From: Bacteroidales bacterium
Lineage (GTDB): Bacteria > Bacteroidota > Bacteroidia > Bacteroidales > JAADGE01
Direction of reading: 5' to 3'
Length of the DNA stretch: 64,000 bases
Assembly (NCBI GenBank): GCA_021108035.1
Contig: JAIORQ010000072.1
Coordinates: forward strand, 24,915 to 88,914
The notes under the pieces are model-generated. The model saw nothing but the letters and a program-made list of their open reading frames with translations, did no database searches and was not told where the DNA came from. Made by a program: the position numbers and the translations under genes. Shown here piece by piece: positions 27,533 to 37,279 of this stretch. Positions within the stretch are counted from its first letter, which is position 1, and each line of letters starts with the position of its first letter.

Positions 27533-28765
27533 TTATATAAATTTAAATTCTTTATTATTTATGTTTCCTACAAAGACTAAAAATAAAAAGTTGTAAGGAA
27601 CAATAAAACTACCATATGAAATCATTAAAATAAACATTGAAACTGTTAAACCGTACAAAGCAGGATTATTATCTTTAACTGATCTCTTAATGATGAAGAA
27701 AAAGAATGCAATAAAAAATATTAAAAAGATGCCAACCTTAACCATTAAATCTGTTAAATATGATTCCGTAAAATTAGTATTCATTTGTTTTTCAGATTCT
27801 GACAAATATTCCTTAATTTCGTAACTCCCTTTTCCAAATATTGGATTTTCTTTATAAATCTCAAAATGTTTATCCCATAACCAGATTCTGTAATTTTGTT
27901 TTTCTAATTGTTTTTCATTTGTAATTTTTTTTTCAGATTTAAAAACTAAACTATTTATAAAACTGTTATTTAAATTGTATAAACTTAAGGTAAATGAATT
28001 AAAAAAATAAACAACCAAAACAATTGCTAAATAGAAAAAGCTTAATCTTAAATACCCTTTAGTCTTATGAAATGGCCTAAAATAAAGGATAAATTTGAAA
28101 GATGCTACAACCGCAAAAGCCAAAATTGCAGTTCTTGAACCACTCAATATTAAGAAATAAACTGATAATAATATTATTAACAATCTTCCTAAACTTTTGT
28201 GCTTCCAATTCTTAAAAATATTTAATATAAATATAAATAAAGAAAAAAATGCACTATTCGGAATAGCAGGGAAAAGGGAAATTCTCCATCCAAGACCCAT
28301 GTGAAGATTTGTTTTTGCCATTCCCGGAAGAAAGCCATATAAGTTTGTACCCATATAATAGCTTATAATACTACCAATTATTGACAGAAGAAATAAGGCA
28401 TTTATAAACCTTAAACTTAGTTTTAGGTTAATATTTATTCCTATTAAAAGCAGAAAACATAAAGACGAAATCTTTATAATATTATGAAAGTCAAATCTTA
28501 TTAAAGAGATTATGGAAACAGTAAAAACAAAAAAAAGTAAAATAATACTCTCCCAAGACCATTTTCTTTTTATTAAATAAACTGAATTAAATAAAATAAA
28601 TAAATATACAGGGATAACTGTAATAAAGTAAATAAAAGAGAACCTTTCTATAGATTCTCCAATGTTATAAAAAAATTGTAATATCCAATAGTAAAATACT
28701 AAGAGATAAAAGAACAATTGTTTGATATAAGTTCTGTTAATTGTAATATTTTTATAAGTAATCAA
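27533..28765 (-). CDS. O-antigen polymerase/ligase family membrane protein (Wzy-like)
   Basis: A 410-residue polytopic inner-membrane protein with about ten to twelve hydrophobic segments. The O-antigen ligase/polymerase superfamily core is visible as LILSGSRTAILAFAVVASF and, in the large periplasmic loop, NYRIWLWDKHFEIYKENPIFGKG. It is next to the Wzx flippase gene, the usual place for the Wzy polymerase, which favours that assignment over the ligase. Wzy sequences diverge quickly, so the assignment rests on topology and context. Confidence 0.75.
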   Translation of the reverse strand: MITYKNITINRTYIKQLFFYLLVFYYWILQFFYNIGESIERFSFIYFITVIPVYLFILFNSVYLIKRKWSWESIILLFFVFTVSIISLIRFDFHNIIKISSLCFLLLIGININLKLSLRFINALFLLSIIGSIISYYMGTNLYGFLPGMAKTNLHMGLGWRISLFPAIPNSAFFSLFIFILNIFKNWKHKSLGRLLIILLSVYFLILSGSRTAILAFAVVASFKFILYFRPFHKTKGYLRLSFFYLAIVLVVYFFNSFTLSLYNLNNSFINSLVFKSEKKITNEKQLEKQNYRIWLWDKHFEIYKENPIFGKGSYEIKEYLSESEKQMNTNFTESYLTDLMVKVGIFLIFFIAFFFFIIKRSVKDNNPALYGLTVSMFILMISYGSFIVPYNFLFLVFVGNINNKEFKFI

Positions 28766-28804
28766 TGCCTCTTTTCCTTATATGAATATCTAATAATATT
28801 ATTT

Positions 28805-30265
28805 TTAGAATATATTAGTATTATCAACTTCCTTTAAATTTACTTTCTTTTTTTTGAAAATTGCTGCAAACTTTAGAATATCTGATTTGTAATAAAAGTA
28901 TAACACAATTGTGATTATTAATACAATAACTACTTTTAAAATGATTAAATAATACAATTCGATAAACGACAACAAAGATATTGAAAAAAATAATATAATA
29001 ATTGAATACATTTTTTTCCAATTGAATGTTATTACTTCAGATCTGTTAGACATAATCAGGGCTATAATACTTGTGACAATATTTGAAATTAAAGATGCAA
29101 TTGCAGCACCAATAATCATATATTTAGGAATTAATAACAAATTTAGTATAATGTTAATAACTGCTCCGCTAATACTTATAATCGGAATTAATTTTGTTTT
29201 TCCAAGTTTATAGAAAAGTGTTGCACTAAAAAAATAATATAGGCAGTGAAATACATATGCAAATCCAATAAATGGAATTATTTTCCATCCTTCATGAAAA
29301 TTTACACTCGTCATAATTCCAACAGCTTCTTCTCCAAATAATGAAAGAATAAGACATATATAGCTTATAATAATCACAATTAATTCAGAAAATTTAAGGA
29401 TATCTTTTTTATTTCCTTTTTTCAAATTTTGAAAAAACCATGGTACAAATGCTTGATTTATTGCAGATGATATAATATTAATAATATTCCCAAATTGAAA
29501 TCCTACTGTATATATTCCAACAGAAGAAGTGTTTATCATCGAATTTAGAAGAAATCGATCTGCCATTGTCTGTATCCAACTTGACAATGCATGCGGAATT
29601 AAAGGTACAGAATAGTGGAGAGAAGAATTTAACATTCTCTTGGATATACCATATGCTAAGAAGTTTTTATTTTTATAAAGCGTGTATAAAAAAAGGGCAA
29701 AATTTGCTGTAGCAATTGCAATGACTATACTCAGAACACCAAGTTCAAACTTCACCAATAAAACTAGGGTAACTGATATATTTATTATAAAAAATACTGA
29801 AGTGTTGATTCCAAATTTCACACCTTCTTGCAATGTTTGCAAATATTGCTGATAAATTAAATAAACTGATGAAAAAAATGCCGTTAAAACGGCTAAAAAA
29901 AGAAATGGGTAAAAACTAACCCCTTTTATTTCAATAATCGGGAAAAAGAAATTAAAGAGGATTATCAAAAATGATATAGTAAAACCAAGAATTATAACAA
30001 ATAAAAAAATCGTTCCAAATAGTCTTCCAACATCATCAGGATTGTTTGCATACTCAAAATAAAACCTTTTTCCGGCTGCATGAAGAGAAAAAGTGTAAAA
30101 AATTGCCAGTATGCTAATTATCGGTAATACTAAACCTACCACACCCATCCCGGTTGTTGATAAATAAGCAGTGAAAACCGGCAACAATAAAAAAGTTGTA
30201 GCTTTTTGAAGTATTGTTATTCCGCTATAAATAATTGAATTTTTAAATACCTTCCTGGTTGACAT
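28805..30265 (-). CDS. Wzx-type oligosaccharide flippase
   Basis: A 486-residue polytopic membrane protein with about fourteen hydrophobic segments of the MATE/polysaccharide-transporter fold. It begins RKVFKNSIIYSGITILQKAT and has FLLLPVFTAYLSTTGMGVVG, typical of Wzx. It flips the undecaprenyl-linked repeat unit across the inner membrane. Together with the Wzz-like, Wzy-like and PglC-like proteins it shows a Wzx/Wzy-dependent assembly route. The gene is intact. Confidence 0.87.
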   Translation of the reverse strand: MSTRKVFKNSIIYSGITILQKATTFLLLPVFTAYLSTTGMGVVGLVLPIISILAIFYTFSLHAAGKRFYFEYANNPDDVGRLFGTIFLFVIILGFTISFLIILFNFFFPIIEIKGVSFYPFLFLAVLTAFFSSVYLIYQQYLQTLQEGVKFGINTSVFFIINISVTLVLLVKFELGVLSIVIAIATANFALFLYTLYKNKNFLAYGISKRMLNSSLHYSVPLIPHALSSWIQTMADRFLLNSMINTSSVGIYTVGFQFGNIINIISSAINQAFVPWFFQNLKKGNKKDILKFSELIVIIISYICLILSLFGEEAVGIMTSVNFHEGWKIIPFIGFAYVFHCLYYFFSATLFYKLGKTKLIPIISISGAVINIILNLLLIPKYMIIGAAIASLISNIVTSIIALIMSNRSEVITFNWKKMYSIIILFFSISLLSFIELYYLIILKVVIVLIITIVLYFYYKSDILKFAAIFKKKKVNLKEVDNTNIF

Positions 30266-30569
30266 TTCAATTTTTAAAAAGTAAGGATAATTGAGAAATA
30301 ATTATTTCTCGGATTACTTTATTAATTAGATTTTTAAATATTATTTTTCTTTAAGATTAATATTTAGTATAAACTTGAAATTCATTTATTAATTTGTTTA
30401 AATACAAAAATGAATAAATGATTTCTTTTCTGTTAATATTTTAAAATTTCTGTTTAATGCTCATTAAGCATAAGATTGCTTATACAGAAATATTTCTGAT
30501 CACAGATTATTATATAATATCTTTCTTATAAGATAGAATAAAATAATAGAATAATATATTATGATTAAA
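30266..30569. other. Intergenic region between wzx and the NeuB-like gene
   Basis: About 300 bases of very AT-rich sequence with no coding frame of note. A weak hairpin is possible at the TAAGCA and TGCTTA words near 30465-30482. It probably separates two transcription units of the polysaccharide cluster and may hold the promoter for wzx and the genes after it; no -7 motif was confirmed. Confidence 0.4.
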
Positions 30570-32072
30570 TTACTGCCAATCTTTAATAATTGTTTTTCTT
30601 TGCATTGGATCTAAATCTGAAATGTATTTATCTTCATAATATGAATCTCCTCTGCGATGGGTTGATGAAATTTCTTCAAATATAGCACCGTTAACAGAAG
30701 TGAAATCGTGCATTATATTTTGTTCAATTAAGAAAAGTTCCCCAGGTATTAAATCAATTTTTTTATCCTTTAAATTTATTGTAAGATCTCCGCTTAATAA
30801 TTGAAAAGTTTCTTCCTTTATTTTATGCATATGCATTGGATTAGTTTGACCGGGTAAACAAATTAAAATTTTCTTGCAATACTCTCTGTTTACTATACTA
30901 AATATTATTGCACCAAACTGTTTTAATTTGCTTATACCGTAATGATGTGAAATCTCTAACTCTGCATTTTTTGGAATAATTATTTTTGATTCATGAAGCA
31001 TCCCTTTTACAGTATGAATTATCTCTCTAATTATACTTACATCATCCCCTGAATATGGTGTTTCAATTATCTTTTCATTTGCTTTATAATCCTTATATGC
31101 AATATATTCTGCTCTGTATCTGCCAAATTCGCCACTTGATAACTGACTTTCTTGACACGGCATAGCAAAATAAACTTGGTCTTTTATAATATTTTCTCCC
31201 TTTTTTATATTTTCTTTTGCGTATACTCCCCTCTTAAGTGATAATAACGACTGAATTTCATCTTCAGTAATATCCTTATTATCTGAATTACCGCATATAG
31301 TTCTGGCTTTATGTACTGACTCAAGCCATTCAGTTGTTTGAGCAGGATTCATAGAGTATGCATTCAATTTTATTTCATCAGTTTCCAATCCAATATGTCT
31401 TTCAAGCATTTTTGCTCCTTTTGCTACTGCAATTTTTGCAGGTTCATTATTTGTAGGTGCTTCATGTCCTGACCATCCAATATTTAATTTCGGATATCGG
31501 TGTATCATTTTGCCTAAAAAATTCATATGAATATCTTCATTTTCAGCAGGGTACATACCTACACAATGCATCAATCCAAAATTGCATTCTCTATGTTTAA
31601 AATAACTGACTAATGCATCTATATCATGAAGAGTACTTCCGCCAGTTGATAGAATAATCGGTCTGTTTGTTTGTGATATTTTGTCTAATAAAGGCCAATC
31701 TTGAGCACTACAGCTGGCAACTTTTATTATATCTACTCCAAAATCCAAACATTTGTCAACTGAAACTTCATCAAATGGAGTCGCCATAGTAATCAAATCT
31801 TCTTGCTTAACAGCATTTAATAATGTTTTAAATTCATTATCAAATAATTTAGTAGACTGAAACCTGGGTATATGTTTTACATCTGTTCGATCTTTAAAAT
31901 CTTTGTGAATAAATGTATCTAAATTTCTGTATTGGAATTTTACAGCTGCATTTATTTTGTATTTCCTTTTAAGTTTTCCCAGCTCTTTTATAATATTTAT
32001 ACCATGTTGAAGGCTGCCTTGGTGATTATTTGCCATCTCAAAAATGATAAGGTCTTGAAATAAATTATCCAT
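30570..32072 (-). CDS. NeuB-like nonulosonate synthase with SAF and C-terminal cupin domains
   Basis: A 500-residue fusion. Residues about 1-265 form the NeuB TIM barrel that condenses phosphoenolpyruvate with an amino sugar: IIFEMANNHQGSL, AVKFQYRNLDTFI, ATPFDEVSVD, VASCSAQDWPLL, LSTGGST, GLMHCVGMYP and IGWSGHE. A SAF (antifreeze-like) domain follows at about 270-335. The last ~140 residues form a cupin with PGQTNPMHMHKIKEETFQLL and LIPGELFLIEQNIMHDF, whose His residues suggest metal binding. Usual NeuB proteins end near 350 residues, so the cupin is an addition. The product (Neu-, Leg- or Pse-type acid) is not determined, as no precursor genes lie nearby. Confidence 0.85.
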   Translation of the reverse strand: MDNLFQDLIIFEMANNHQGSLQHGINIIKELGKLKRKYKINAAVKFQYRNLDTFIHKDFKDRTDVKHIPRFQSTKLFDNEFKTLLNAVKQEDLITMATPFDEVSVDKCLDFGVDIIKVASCSAQDWPLLDKISQTNRPIILSTGGSTLHDIDALVSYFKHRECNFGLMHCVGMYPAENEDIHMNFLGKMIHRYPKLNIGWSGHEAPTNNEPAKIAVAKGAKMLERHIGLETDEIKLNAYSMNPAQTTEWLESVHKARTICGNSDNKDITEDEIQSLLSLKRGVYAKENIKKGENIIKDQVYFAMPCQESQLSSGEFGRYRAEYIAYKDYKANEKIIETPYSGDDVSIIREIIHTVKGMLHESKIIIPKNAELEISHHYGISKLKQFGAIIFSIVNREYCKKILICLPGQTNPMHMHKIKEETFQLLSGDLTINLKDKKIDLIPGELFLIEQNIMHDFTSVNGAIFEEISSTHRRGDSYYEDKYISDLDPMQRKTIIKDWQ

Positions 32073-32097
32073 TGTTGTATTTATTTATTAGTTTATA

Positions 32098-33138
32098 TTA
32101 TTTAATAAATTGTTCTAGTTCTCTAATGCTAATTAATCTATCATCAACGTAATATGCAGCTGCGGGTTTTCCAAGATATAGTTCATTATATTTCAAACCC
32201 CATTTTCTCATTTGTTCTTCTGTTTCCTTTTTCCAATTAATCCCTGATGCACTTCCTCTTGCTGTATATAAAATAATATCAAATCCTTTTTCATAAAGTT
32301 TGTTTATTAAATCAATTACATCAGTATTCGGTAGTGCTTGATTATAGTCATTTTGAGGACTTAATGAAGCAATAATCCCATCAATATCGAAACAAATTGT
32401 CTTTTCTTTTGGATTTGAACAAGAAAGATTAATTAAATTCATCTTTTGAGTGACTCTTTCCATATCTTCCAATGTGTCTATATCATTTAATTTAGATTCT
32501 ATTATACCAAGAATTTTGGAGCCTGTCATTGATTTTTTTTTCAGAATAGTATCTGACTTAACAACGTCAATATTTGCAGTTTGAAGATAAGTCTTTGGTA
32601 AAAATTGACGTGGTTCATTATAAGGTTCACTAATTTCATTACATTCTATCAATGGTTTTAGTGTCATATCTTCATTTAAAAACCACATCTTATAAGGAGT
32701 GTGTGGTGATTCAACAACAGTTCTTACAGAATCTGAGCCAGGATCATTTATTAACTTCTTTATAGCATCATCAATTGCACCACCTTCTCTAATTGGAGCT
32801 GTTGGTCTCAAATGAACGCAATAATCAGGAACATAATTCTCATTTTCTTTCAACCAATTGAGTGCATGTTGAAACACTTCCAGATCTGTACTGTTATCTT
32901 TTGCTAATTCATCAGGTCTTATAAAAGGAACTTCAGCTCCATATTGTTTAGCAATTTCAGCATATTGCACCGAATCAGTACTTACAAGTACCCTGTCAAT
33001 AAGTTTTGATTCAAGTGCTTGAATAATAGTCCACGCTATTAAAGGCTTTCCTGCAATTGACCTAATATTCTTATGAACAACAGTTTTAGAACCGGAACGA
33101 GCCGGAATTAATGCAATTATTTGTCCTTTCTTTTTCAT
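32098..33138 (-). CDS. CMP-nonulosonate cytidylyltransferase fused to HAD-type phosphatase
   Basis: A 346-residue two-domain protein. Residues about 1-230 are a CMP-sugar synthetase: IIALIPARSGSKTVVHKNI (the CTP-binding signature), AGKPLIAWTI, DRVLVSTDSVQYAEIA and CVHLRPTAPIREGG. The C-terminal ~110 residues form a HAD-like phosphatase: CFDIDGIIAS with the nucleophile Asp, then ILYTARGSASG, and YYVDDRLI with the second Asp pair. The upstream ATG at 33174 would add 12 residues; 33138 is chosen because the family starts just before the IALIPARSGSK motif. It follows NeuB by gene order, so both act in CMP-nonulosonate formation. The phosphatase may act on a phosphorylated intermediate. Confidence 0.86.
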   Translation of the reverse strand: MKKKGQIIALIPARSGSKTVVHKNIRSIAGKPLIAWTIIQALESKLIDRVLVSTDSVQYAEIAKQYGAEVPFIRPDELAKDNSTDLEVFQHALNWLKENENYVPDYCVHLRPTAPIREGGAIDDAIKKLINDPGSDSVRTVVESPHTPYKMWFLNEDMTLKPLIECNEISEPYNEPRQFLPKTYLQTANIDVVKSDTILKKKSMTGSKILGIIESKLNDIDTLEDMERVTQKMNLINLSCSNPKEKTICFDIDGIIASLSPQNDYNQALPNTDVIDLINKLYEKGFDIILYTARGSASGINWKKETEEQMRKWGLKYNELYLGKPAAAYYVDDRLISIRELEQFIK

Positions 33139-33700
33139 TAAATATGTAAATGTAATTTTATTATTTTGTTTCAATAAGAAAATACCTATAATTATTATAT
33201 TATATCTGTTTAATCATCATGATATTCTTTTCGATCAGTTATTTGATCAACTTAAGATATCTTCAGGAAATTAAACACAAAATAATATTTGAAGATTTAA
33301 AAAATAGCAAAAATACTAATTATTCTAAAGAAAATGCAAATTATTAATTACTTTATATATAGAAATATCCCTATCATCAATCTTGAATAAACTTCTTACC
33401 CTATAATTAATTATTATTTTTACTTTGATCTAATATTCAAATCTCTTATTTTATTCGTTAAGTTGCCACTTTGATACAACAACATAAATCAAAAAACACT
33501 TATCCTTTAAGTTGAATTTATAAGAAGTTATAAGACTGTCTTATCATATATGATTTGTTTTTATCTTTTTAATAAATGAAAGTGCTCAATATATATCTTT
33601 AATAATCCCACAATTAATAAAATTTTTATGTTTTGATACAAATATTCATATTCAAGGATTAACTGAATATCGATGTTATTACATGTTTTCATTTAAATTA
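33139..33700. other. AT-rich intergenic region before the nonulosonate genes
   Basis: About 560 bases without a credible coding frame. The only structure seen is ATAAGAC-T-GTCTTAT at 33530-33544, a small palindrome that could be an operator or chance. The region separates the broken epimerase gene from neuA and probably carries the promoter for neuA and neuB, but no clear -7 box was found. Confidence 0.4.
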
Positions 33701-34560
33701 CTACAAGTTTTCCCAATACCACATTATTGCTTTTTCTAAACCTGCTTTTAATGAAAATTTAGGTTTATATCCAAGCAGCCTCTTTGCTTTTTCAACAGAA
33801 GCAAGTGAATGTCTTATATCTCCTGCTCTTTCGGGTCCGTGAATTGGTTTAACATTTTTAATCTTTTGATCATAACCGGTTAAGTATTCTCTCAAATAGT
33901 CAAACAGTTGATTTAATGTGTTGCTTTCCCAAAAAGCAACATTATAAACTTGATTAAGAGCGTTTTCATCTGTAACTTTTGCAGCCAAAATATTTGCCTG
34001 TATTACATTATCTATATAAGTAAAATCTCTGGAATGTTCTCCGTCTCCGTTTATCACCGGAGATTTATAATTTATCAAGCTTTTTACAAACAAAGGTATT
34101 ACTGCCGTATATGCTCCGTGATGATCTTGCTTTCTCTCAAACACATTGAAATATCTCAAACCTATGATTTCTAAATCATATATTTCTGCAAAGTTTTCAG
34201 CATATAATTCATCAACATATTTGGTTATAGCATATGGTGATAAAGGTTTCCCAATAAAACCACCAATATTATCATCGGTTGTACTAACAGGATCATCAAT
34301 TAAACGTGGTACAGATCCTAATGCTGCTTGGTGGAAAATAAAATCAATATCTTTTGTTGCTTGTAAGCAATCATTATAATTCCTTATATCCCCTTCTATC
34401 ATTTTGAAATTGGGATTCGGAAAAAAAGGCTCGATTTTTTTTTACCGGTCGAAAAATTATCCAAACAAACCACATAATTATCTTTCTGCAATAAATATTC
34501 AACCAAATTATATCCTATAAAACCTGCACCTCCCGTTACTAATACTTTCTTATTTTTCAT
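33701..34560 (-). pseudogene. UDP-N-acetylglucosamine 4-epimerase (WbpP/TviC type), broken
   Basis: Two lesions are visible. From 34560 the frame reads [15 protein letters not shown] and DNFSTGKKK, then shifts at a run of nine A (34438-34446 on the opposite strand read as T). The rest continues in another frame from about 34436, with MIEGDIRNY and HQAALGSVPRLIDDPVS. Second, an in-frame gap near 34255 joins NIGGF directly to IGKPLSPYAITKY; relative to WbpP/TviC enzymes about 37 residues are missing, including the Ser/Thr active-site segment SSSTYG. The YAITK pair and the GLRYFNVF, GDGEHSRDFTY and AGDIRHSLA motifs are kept. The enzyme would make UDP-GalNAc; even without the frameshift it should be inactive. 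Confidence 0.82.
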
Positions 34561-34585
34561 TATTAACAATCTGAATTTAAGATTA

Positions 34586-35920
34586 TTATAGCACTTCTAA
34601 TACTAACGTTTCATAAACATCCCTATACCCATCCCACTCATCAACATTAAAATTATTATTATGCCAAAGAACGACAAAAATACCTGAATAATTTTCAACT
34701 GTATCTTTTAATTCAATAATTTTTTTATAAAATTCATTTTTATCGGGATATTTCTTGGCTAATGCTTGCTCCATTACAATTAGAGGGCGTTCTTTTAACT
34801 TCAGTTTTTCTCGTGTAAGAATATTAAATAACGAATACTCATAACAAGTTCCGGAACGAAACCCGGCATCACTCATAAACCCAATACTGCTGTCTGTTTT
34901 TAAACCGGCATCTTCGTATATTTGCCAAGTTACAGGGTTTTCAAATCTAAGAAAATGTTGCCTGCCTTCTTCAATTTTAATTTCTTTTGGGAATCGTTTT
35001 AATTCTTCTTTAAAAAGTTTTGCATCTTTATATGAGCGATATGCCCCGTGAATCCCAACAATGTGTCCCCTCCTCTTTATATTTTCCATTGTGCAAACAA
35101 CTGCTTTATCTGATATATTATATTTTGCATCCGGCTCTCCGAGAATTGCCGGAATAAAATAGAAAAAAGATTTTTGACCGACACTTTCTGATATATCCAT
35201 TAAATAATCAAAAGTATCATAAGGATCTTTTTGTTTTCCTTTTTTAATTTGAAAATACGATTGAAGGGTGTTTATTGCTTTTTTAAAACTTTTTCTTTTG
35301 AAAACATCACCGGCTATTGCTTTTATTACTTTTGTAAACCTGTCATATCTTGCAAAAAAATCAATATCGTGAGTAATTTTAGGAATATAATTATGCTTGT
35401 TTTCAATATTAAAACCAAGATAAACAAACATATTTCTTAACATCTCAACATTTTCATTAACAATTGGTCTATAATGAAAATTATTTTTGACGGAGAATTG
35501 CATTTCATCCGGAATTCTTCCGTGCTTATCTTTTTCAGTAATCACATTTTCTTCCCAACGTGTAAGCATAAAAAAAGATGAAGCAAAAATATCAATACCG
35601 CATTTTATTGTATTTTCAGAAGTTTTAATTTCAGTATTTCCGTATAAAACAGGGATATTTGCTTCCGTAGTGAATTTATTTTCAGCAAAAATAACCTTCA
35701 AAGGGATATTTTCTTTTTTTAAATATGATAAATCTTCCGGGAATTGATTAAAAAAAGCATCTTTAATTTCTATTATTTTATCCTGAAAATTAATCTTATA
35801 GTTGTCTGTATCAGCTTCTTCTATCTGATATTCTATGCACAAAAATTCCTTGAAGAAGACATTAATTATATATCTTCTTTCGGGTATATTATTTTTTGGT
35901 ATTTGGATTTTCACAGTCAT
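34586..35920 (-). CDS. Polysaccharide deacetylase-like family protein
   Basis: A 444-residue protein of the Bacteroidota polysaccharide-deacetylase-like family. The N-terminal ~165 residues are a conserved accessory region ([31 protein letters not shown]). The C-terminal part is a NodB-like barrel with [13 protein letters not shown] in place of the usual [18 protein letters not shown] with the metal His, and WHNNNF near the end. It has no signal peptide, so the action would be cytoplasmic, on a lipid-linked or nucleotide sugar precursor; that is inference. It lies seven bases after the GT4 gene and 25 bases before the broken epimerase, within one operon. Confidence 0.75.
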   Translation of the reverse strand: MTVKIQIPKNNIPERRYIINVFFKEFLCIEYQIEEADTDNYKINFQDKIIEIKDAFFNQFPEDLSYLKKENIPLKVIFAENKFTTEANIPVLYGNTEIKTSENTIKCGIDIFASSFFMLTRWEENVITEKDKHGRIPDEMQFSVKNNFHYRPIVNENVEMLRNMFVYLGFNIENKHNYIPKITHDIDFFARYDRFTKVIKAIAGDVFKRKSFKKAINTLQSYFQIKKGKQKDPYDTFDYLMDISESVGQKSFFYFIPAILGEPDAKYNISDKAVVCTMENIKRRGHIVGIHGAYRSYKDAKLFKEELKRFPKEIKIEEGRQHFLRFENPVTWQIYEDAGLKTDSSIGFMSDAGFRSGTCYEYSLFNILTREKLKLKERPLIVMEQALAKKYPDKNEFYKKIIELKDTVENYSGIFVVLWHNNNFNVDEWDGYRDVYETLVLEVL

Positions 35921-35927
35921 TCTCTAC

Positions 35928-37049
35928 TTATTCAATAAAAATTTCTTTTAAAACCAACTCTTCATTTTCCCAACACAAGTCATCTGATGCTTTTTTCAAA
36001 TTTTGCTTCCAAAAGTTTACCTTTTCTGCTGATTGCAACATATATTTTATTTTCTCTGCTATATGTTCAGGATTGTGGTTTTCAATATAACAGCCAATAT
36101 CATATTTATTAACTGTTCGTTCAATTTCAGGCAATCTGCTGACAAGAACGGGCACATTAGCTCTGATATAATCAAACAATTTATTAGGTAATGCGTAGTA
36201 ATAATTTAAACCTAAATTTTCTTCAATTGAAATTCCAATATCAGCTTTTTTTGTATAAGCAAAAAGTTGATTAAACGGAATTCTTCCCGTAAATATTACC
36301 TTTTCTTGCAATTTATTATTTTCAACAAGTTGCTCTAATTTTGCCTTTATGTCACCGTCTCCAATTATCAAAAAAACGGCATTTTCTAAAAATTGCATTG
36401 CTTTGATTACCTCCTCAATCCCTCTGCCAATATTAACGGCTCCTTGATATAAAATTACTTTTTTGTTTTTTGTTTTTTCGTAAACTTCACTTGTAATATC
36501 CTTTAATTTCATCTCACATTCAGGAATATTACGAACAACTTTCATGTTTATATCATACTTCTTATTATAAATTTCAGCAATTGAACCGCAAACAGTGTAA
36601 GAATATTTAATTTTCGGAAGAATTCTTTTTTCAATGCTTTCCCAAATACATTTTACTCTTTTCCTCTTAACAAGTTCAGGAACTTCCGTAAAATATTCGT
36701 GGCTGTCGTAAACAAGTTTTTTGCGTCTGATTTTTGATGCAAGAAAATTTGCCGGCAAAGTATCTAAATCATTCGACAAAAAAACATCTGCTTTTCTGAA
36801 AAGTAAAAAGAAAAACAATCTGATGTTATATTCAGCATAAAATACAGCACTTTTATTAAAAAGTAATCTAAACCGCTTTGTATTGTATATGCGATCTACG
36901 GGAAGACTTCCTTTCAATTTCCTGCCTACAAGCAATACATCATAACCGAATTTCAATAAAGATACAGAAACTTTATGCACTCTGTTGTCAGCGACAAGAT
37001 CATTCGTTACGGAAACGATTATTATTTTCTTTTTATTATTATTGTTCAT
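35928..37049 (-). CDS. Glycosyltransferase family 4
   Basis: A 373-residue GT-B glycosyltransferase. The N-terminal domain has VSVTNDLVADNRVHKVSVSL and VYDSHEYFTEVPELV; the donor domain has KKVILYQGAVNIGRGIEEVI, VIFTGRIPFNQLFAYTKKAD and the donor-site Glu region near GISIEENLGLNYYYALPNKL. It is the first gene of the three-gene end of the polysaccharide locus. Sugar specificity cannot be read from sequence. A strong hairpin lies upstream at 37201-37255, so this operon is insulated from surE. Confidence 0.85.
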   Translation of the reverse strand: MNNNNKKKIIIVSVTNDLVADNRVHKVSVSLLKFGYDVLLVGRKLKGSLPVDRIYNTKRFRLLFNKSAVFYAEYNIRLFFFLLFRKADVFLSNDLDTLPANFLASKIRRKKLVYDSHEYFTEVPELVKRKRVKCIWESIEKRILPKIKYSYTVCGSIAEIYNKKYDINMKVVRNIPECEMKLKDITSEVYEKTKNKKVILYQGAVNIGRGIEEVIKAMQFLENAVFLIIGDGDIKAKLEQLVENNKLQEKVIFTGRIPFNQLFAYTKKADIGISIEENLGLNYYYALPNKLFDYIRANVPVLVSRLPEIERTVNKYDIGCYIENHNPEHIAEKIKYMLQSAEKVNFWKQNLKKASDDLCWENEELVLKEIFIE

Positions 37050-37200
37050 CAGAAAATAAATAAGTTATACCATTACAGAAAATTATAAACTACTTGTTTC
37101 GGAAAACATTGCTTGAGCCATTTTTTTGGAAACTCTCAAAAAAATATATATTCTTCTATTCAAAAAAGCAGTTTCTTCAATATTTTTTCTGTTACGAACA

Positions 37201-37270
37201 GGGATATTCTACTAAATGTTTCTATTTGTAATAGAAACATTTAACAGAATACCCCTATTACAAATAGAAA
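37201..37270. repeat. Long hairpin and 16-bp inverted repeat downstream of surE
   Basis: Bases 37201-37224 and 37232-37255 form a 24-bp stem with about three mismatches around a seven-base loop (TTTGTAA). The inner AAATGTTTCTA and TAGAAACATTT are exact. In addition TTTCTATTTGTAATAG at 37219-37234 is exactly complementary to CTATTACAAATAGAAA at 37255-37270, so the loop can re-pair with a downstream copy. It starts ten bases past the surE stop codon and may act as its terminator. Confidence 0.75.
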
Positions 37271-37279
37271 CTAATCCTC

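Noticed and set aside
33530..33544. ATAAGAC-T-GTCTTAT palindrome as a regulator site
   Set aside because: A single short palindrome in very AT-rich DNA is expected by chance and no regulator gene is near.
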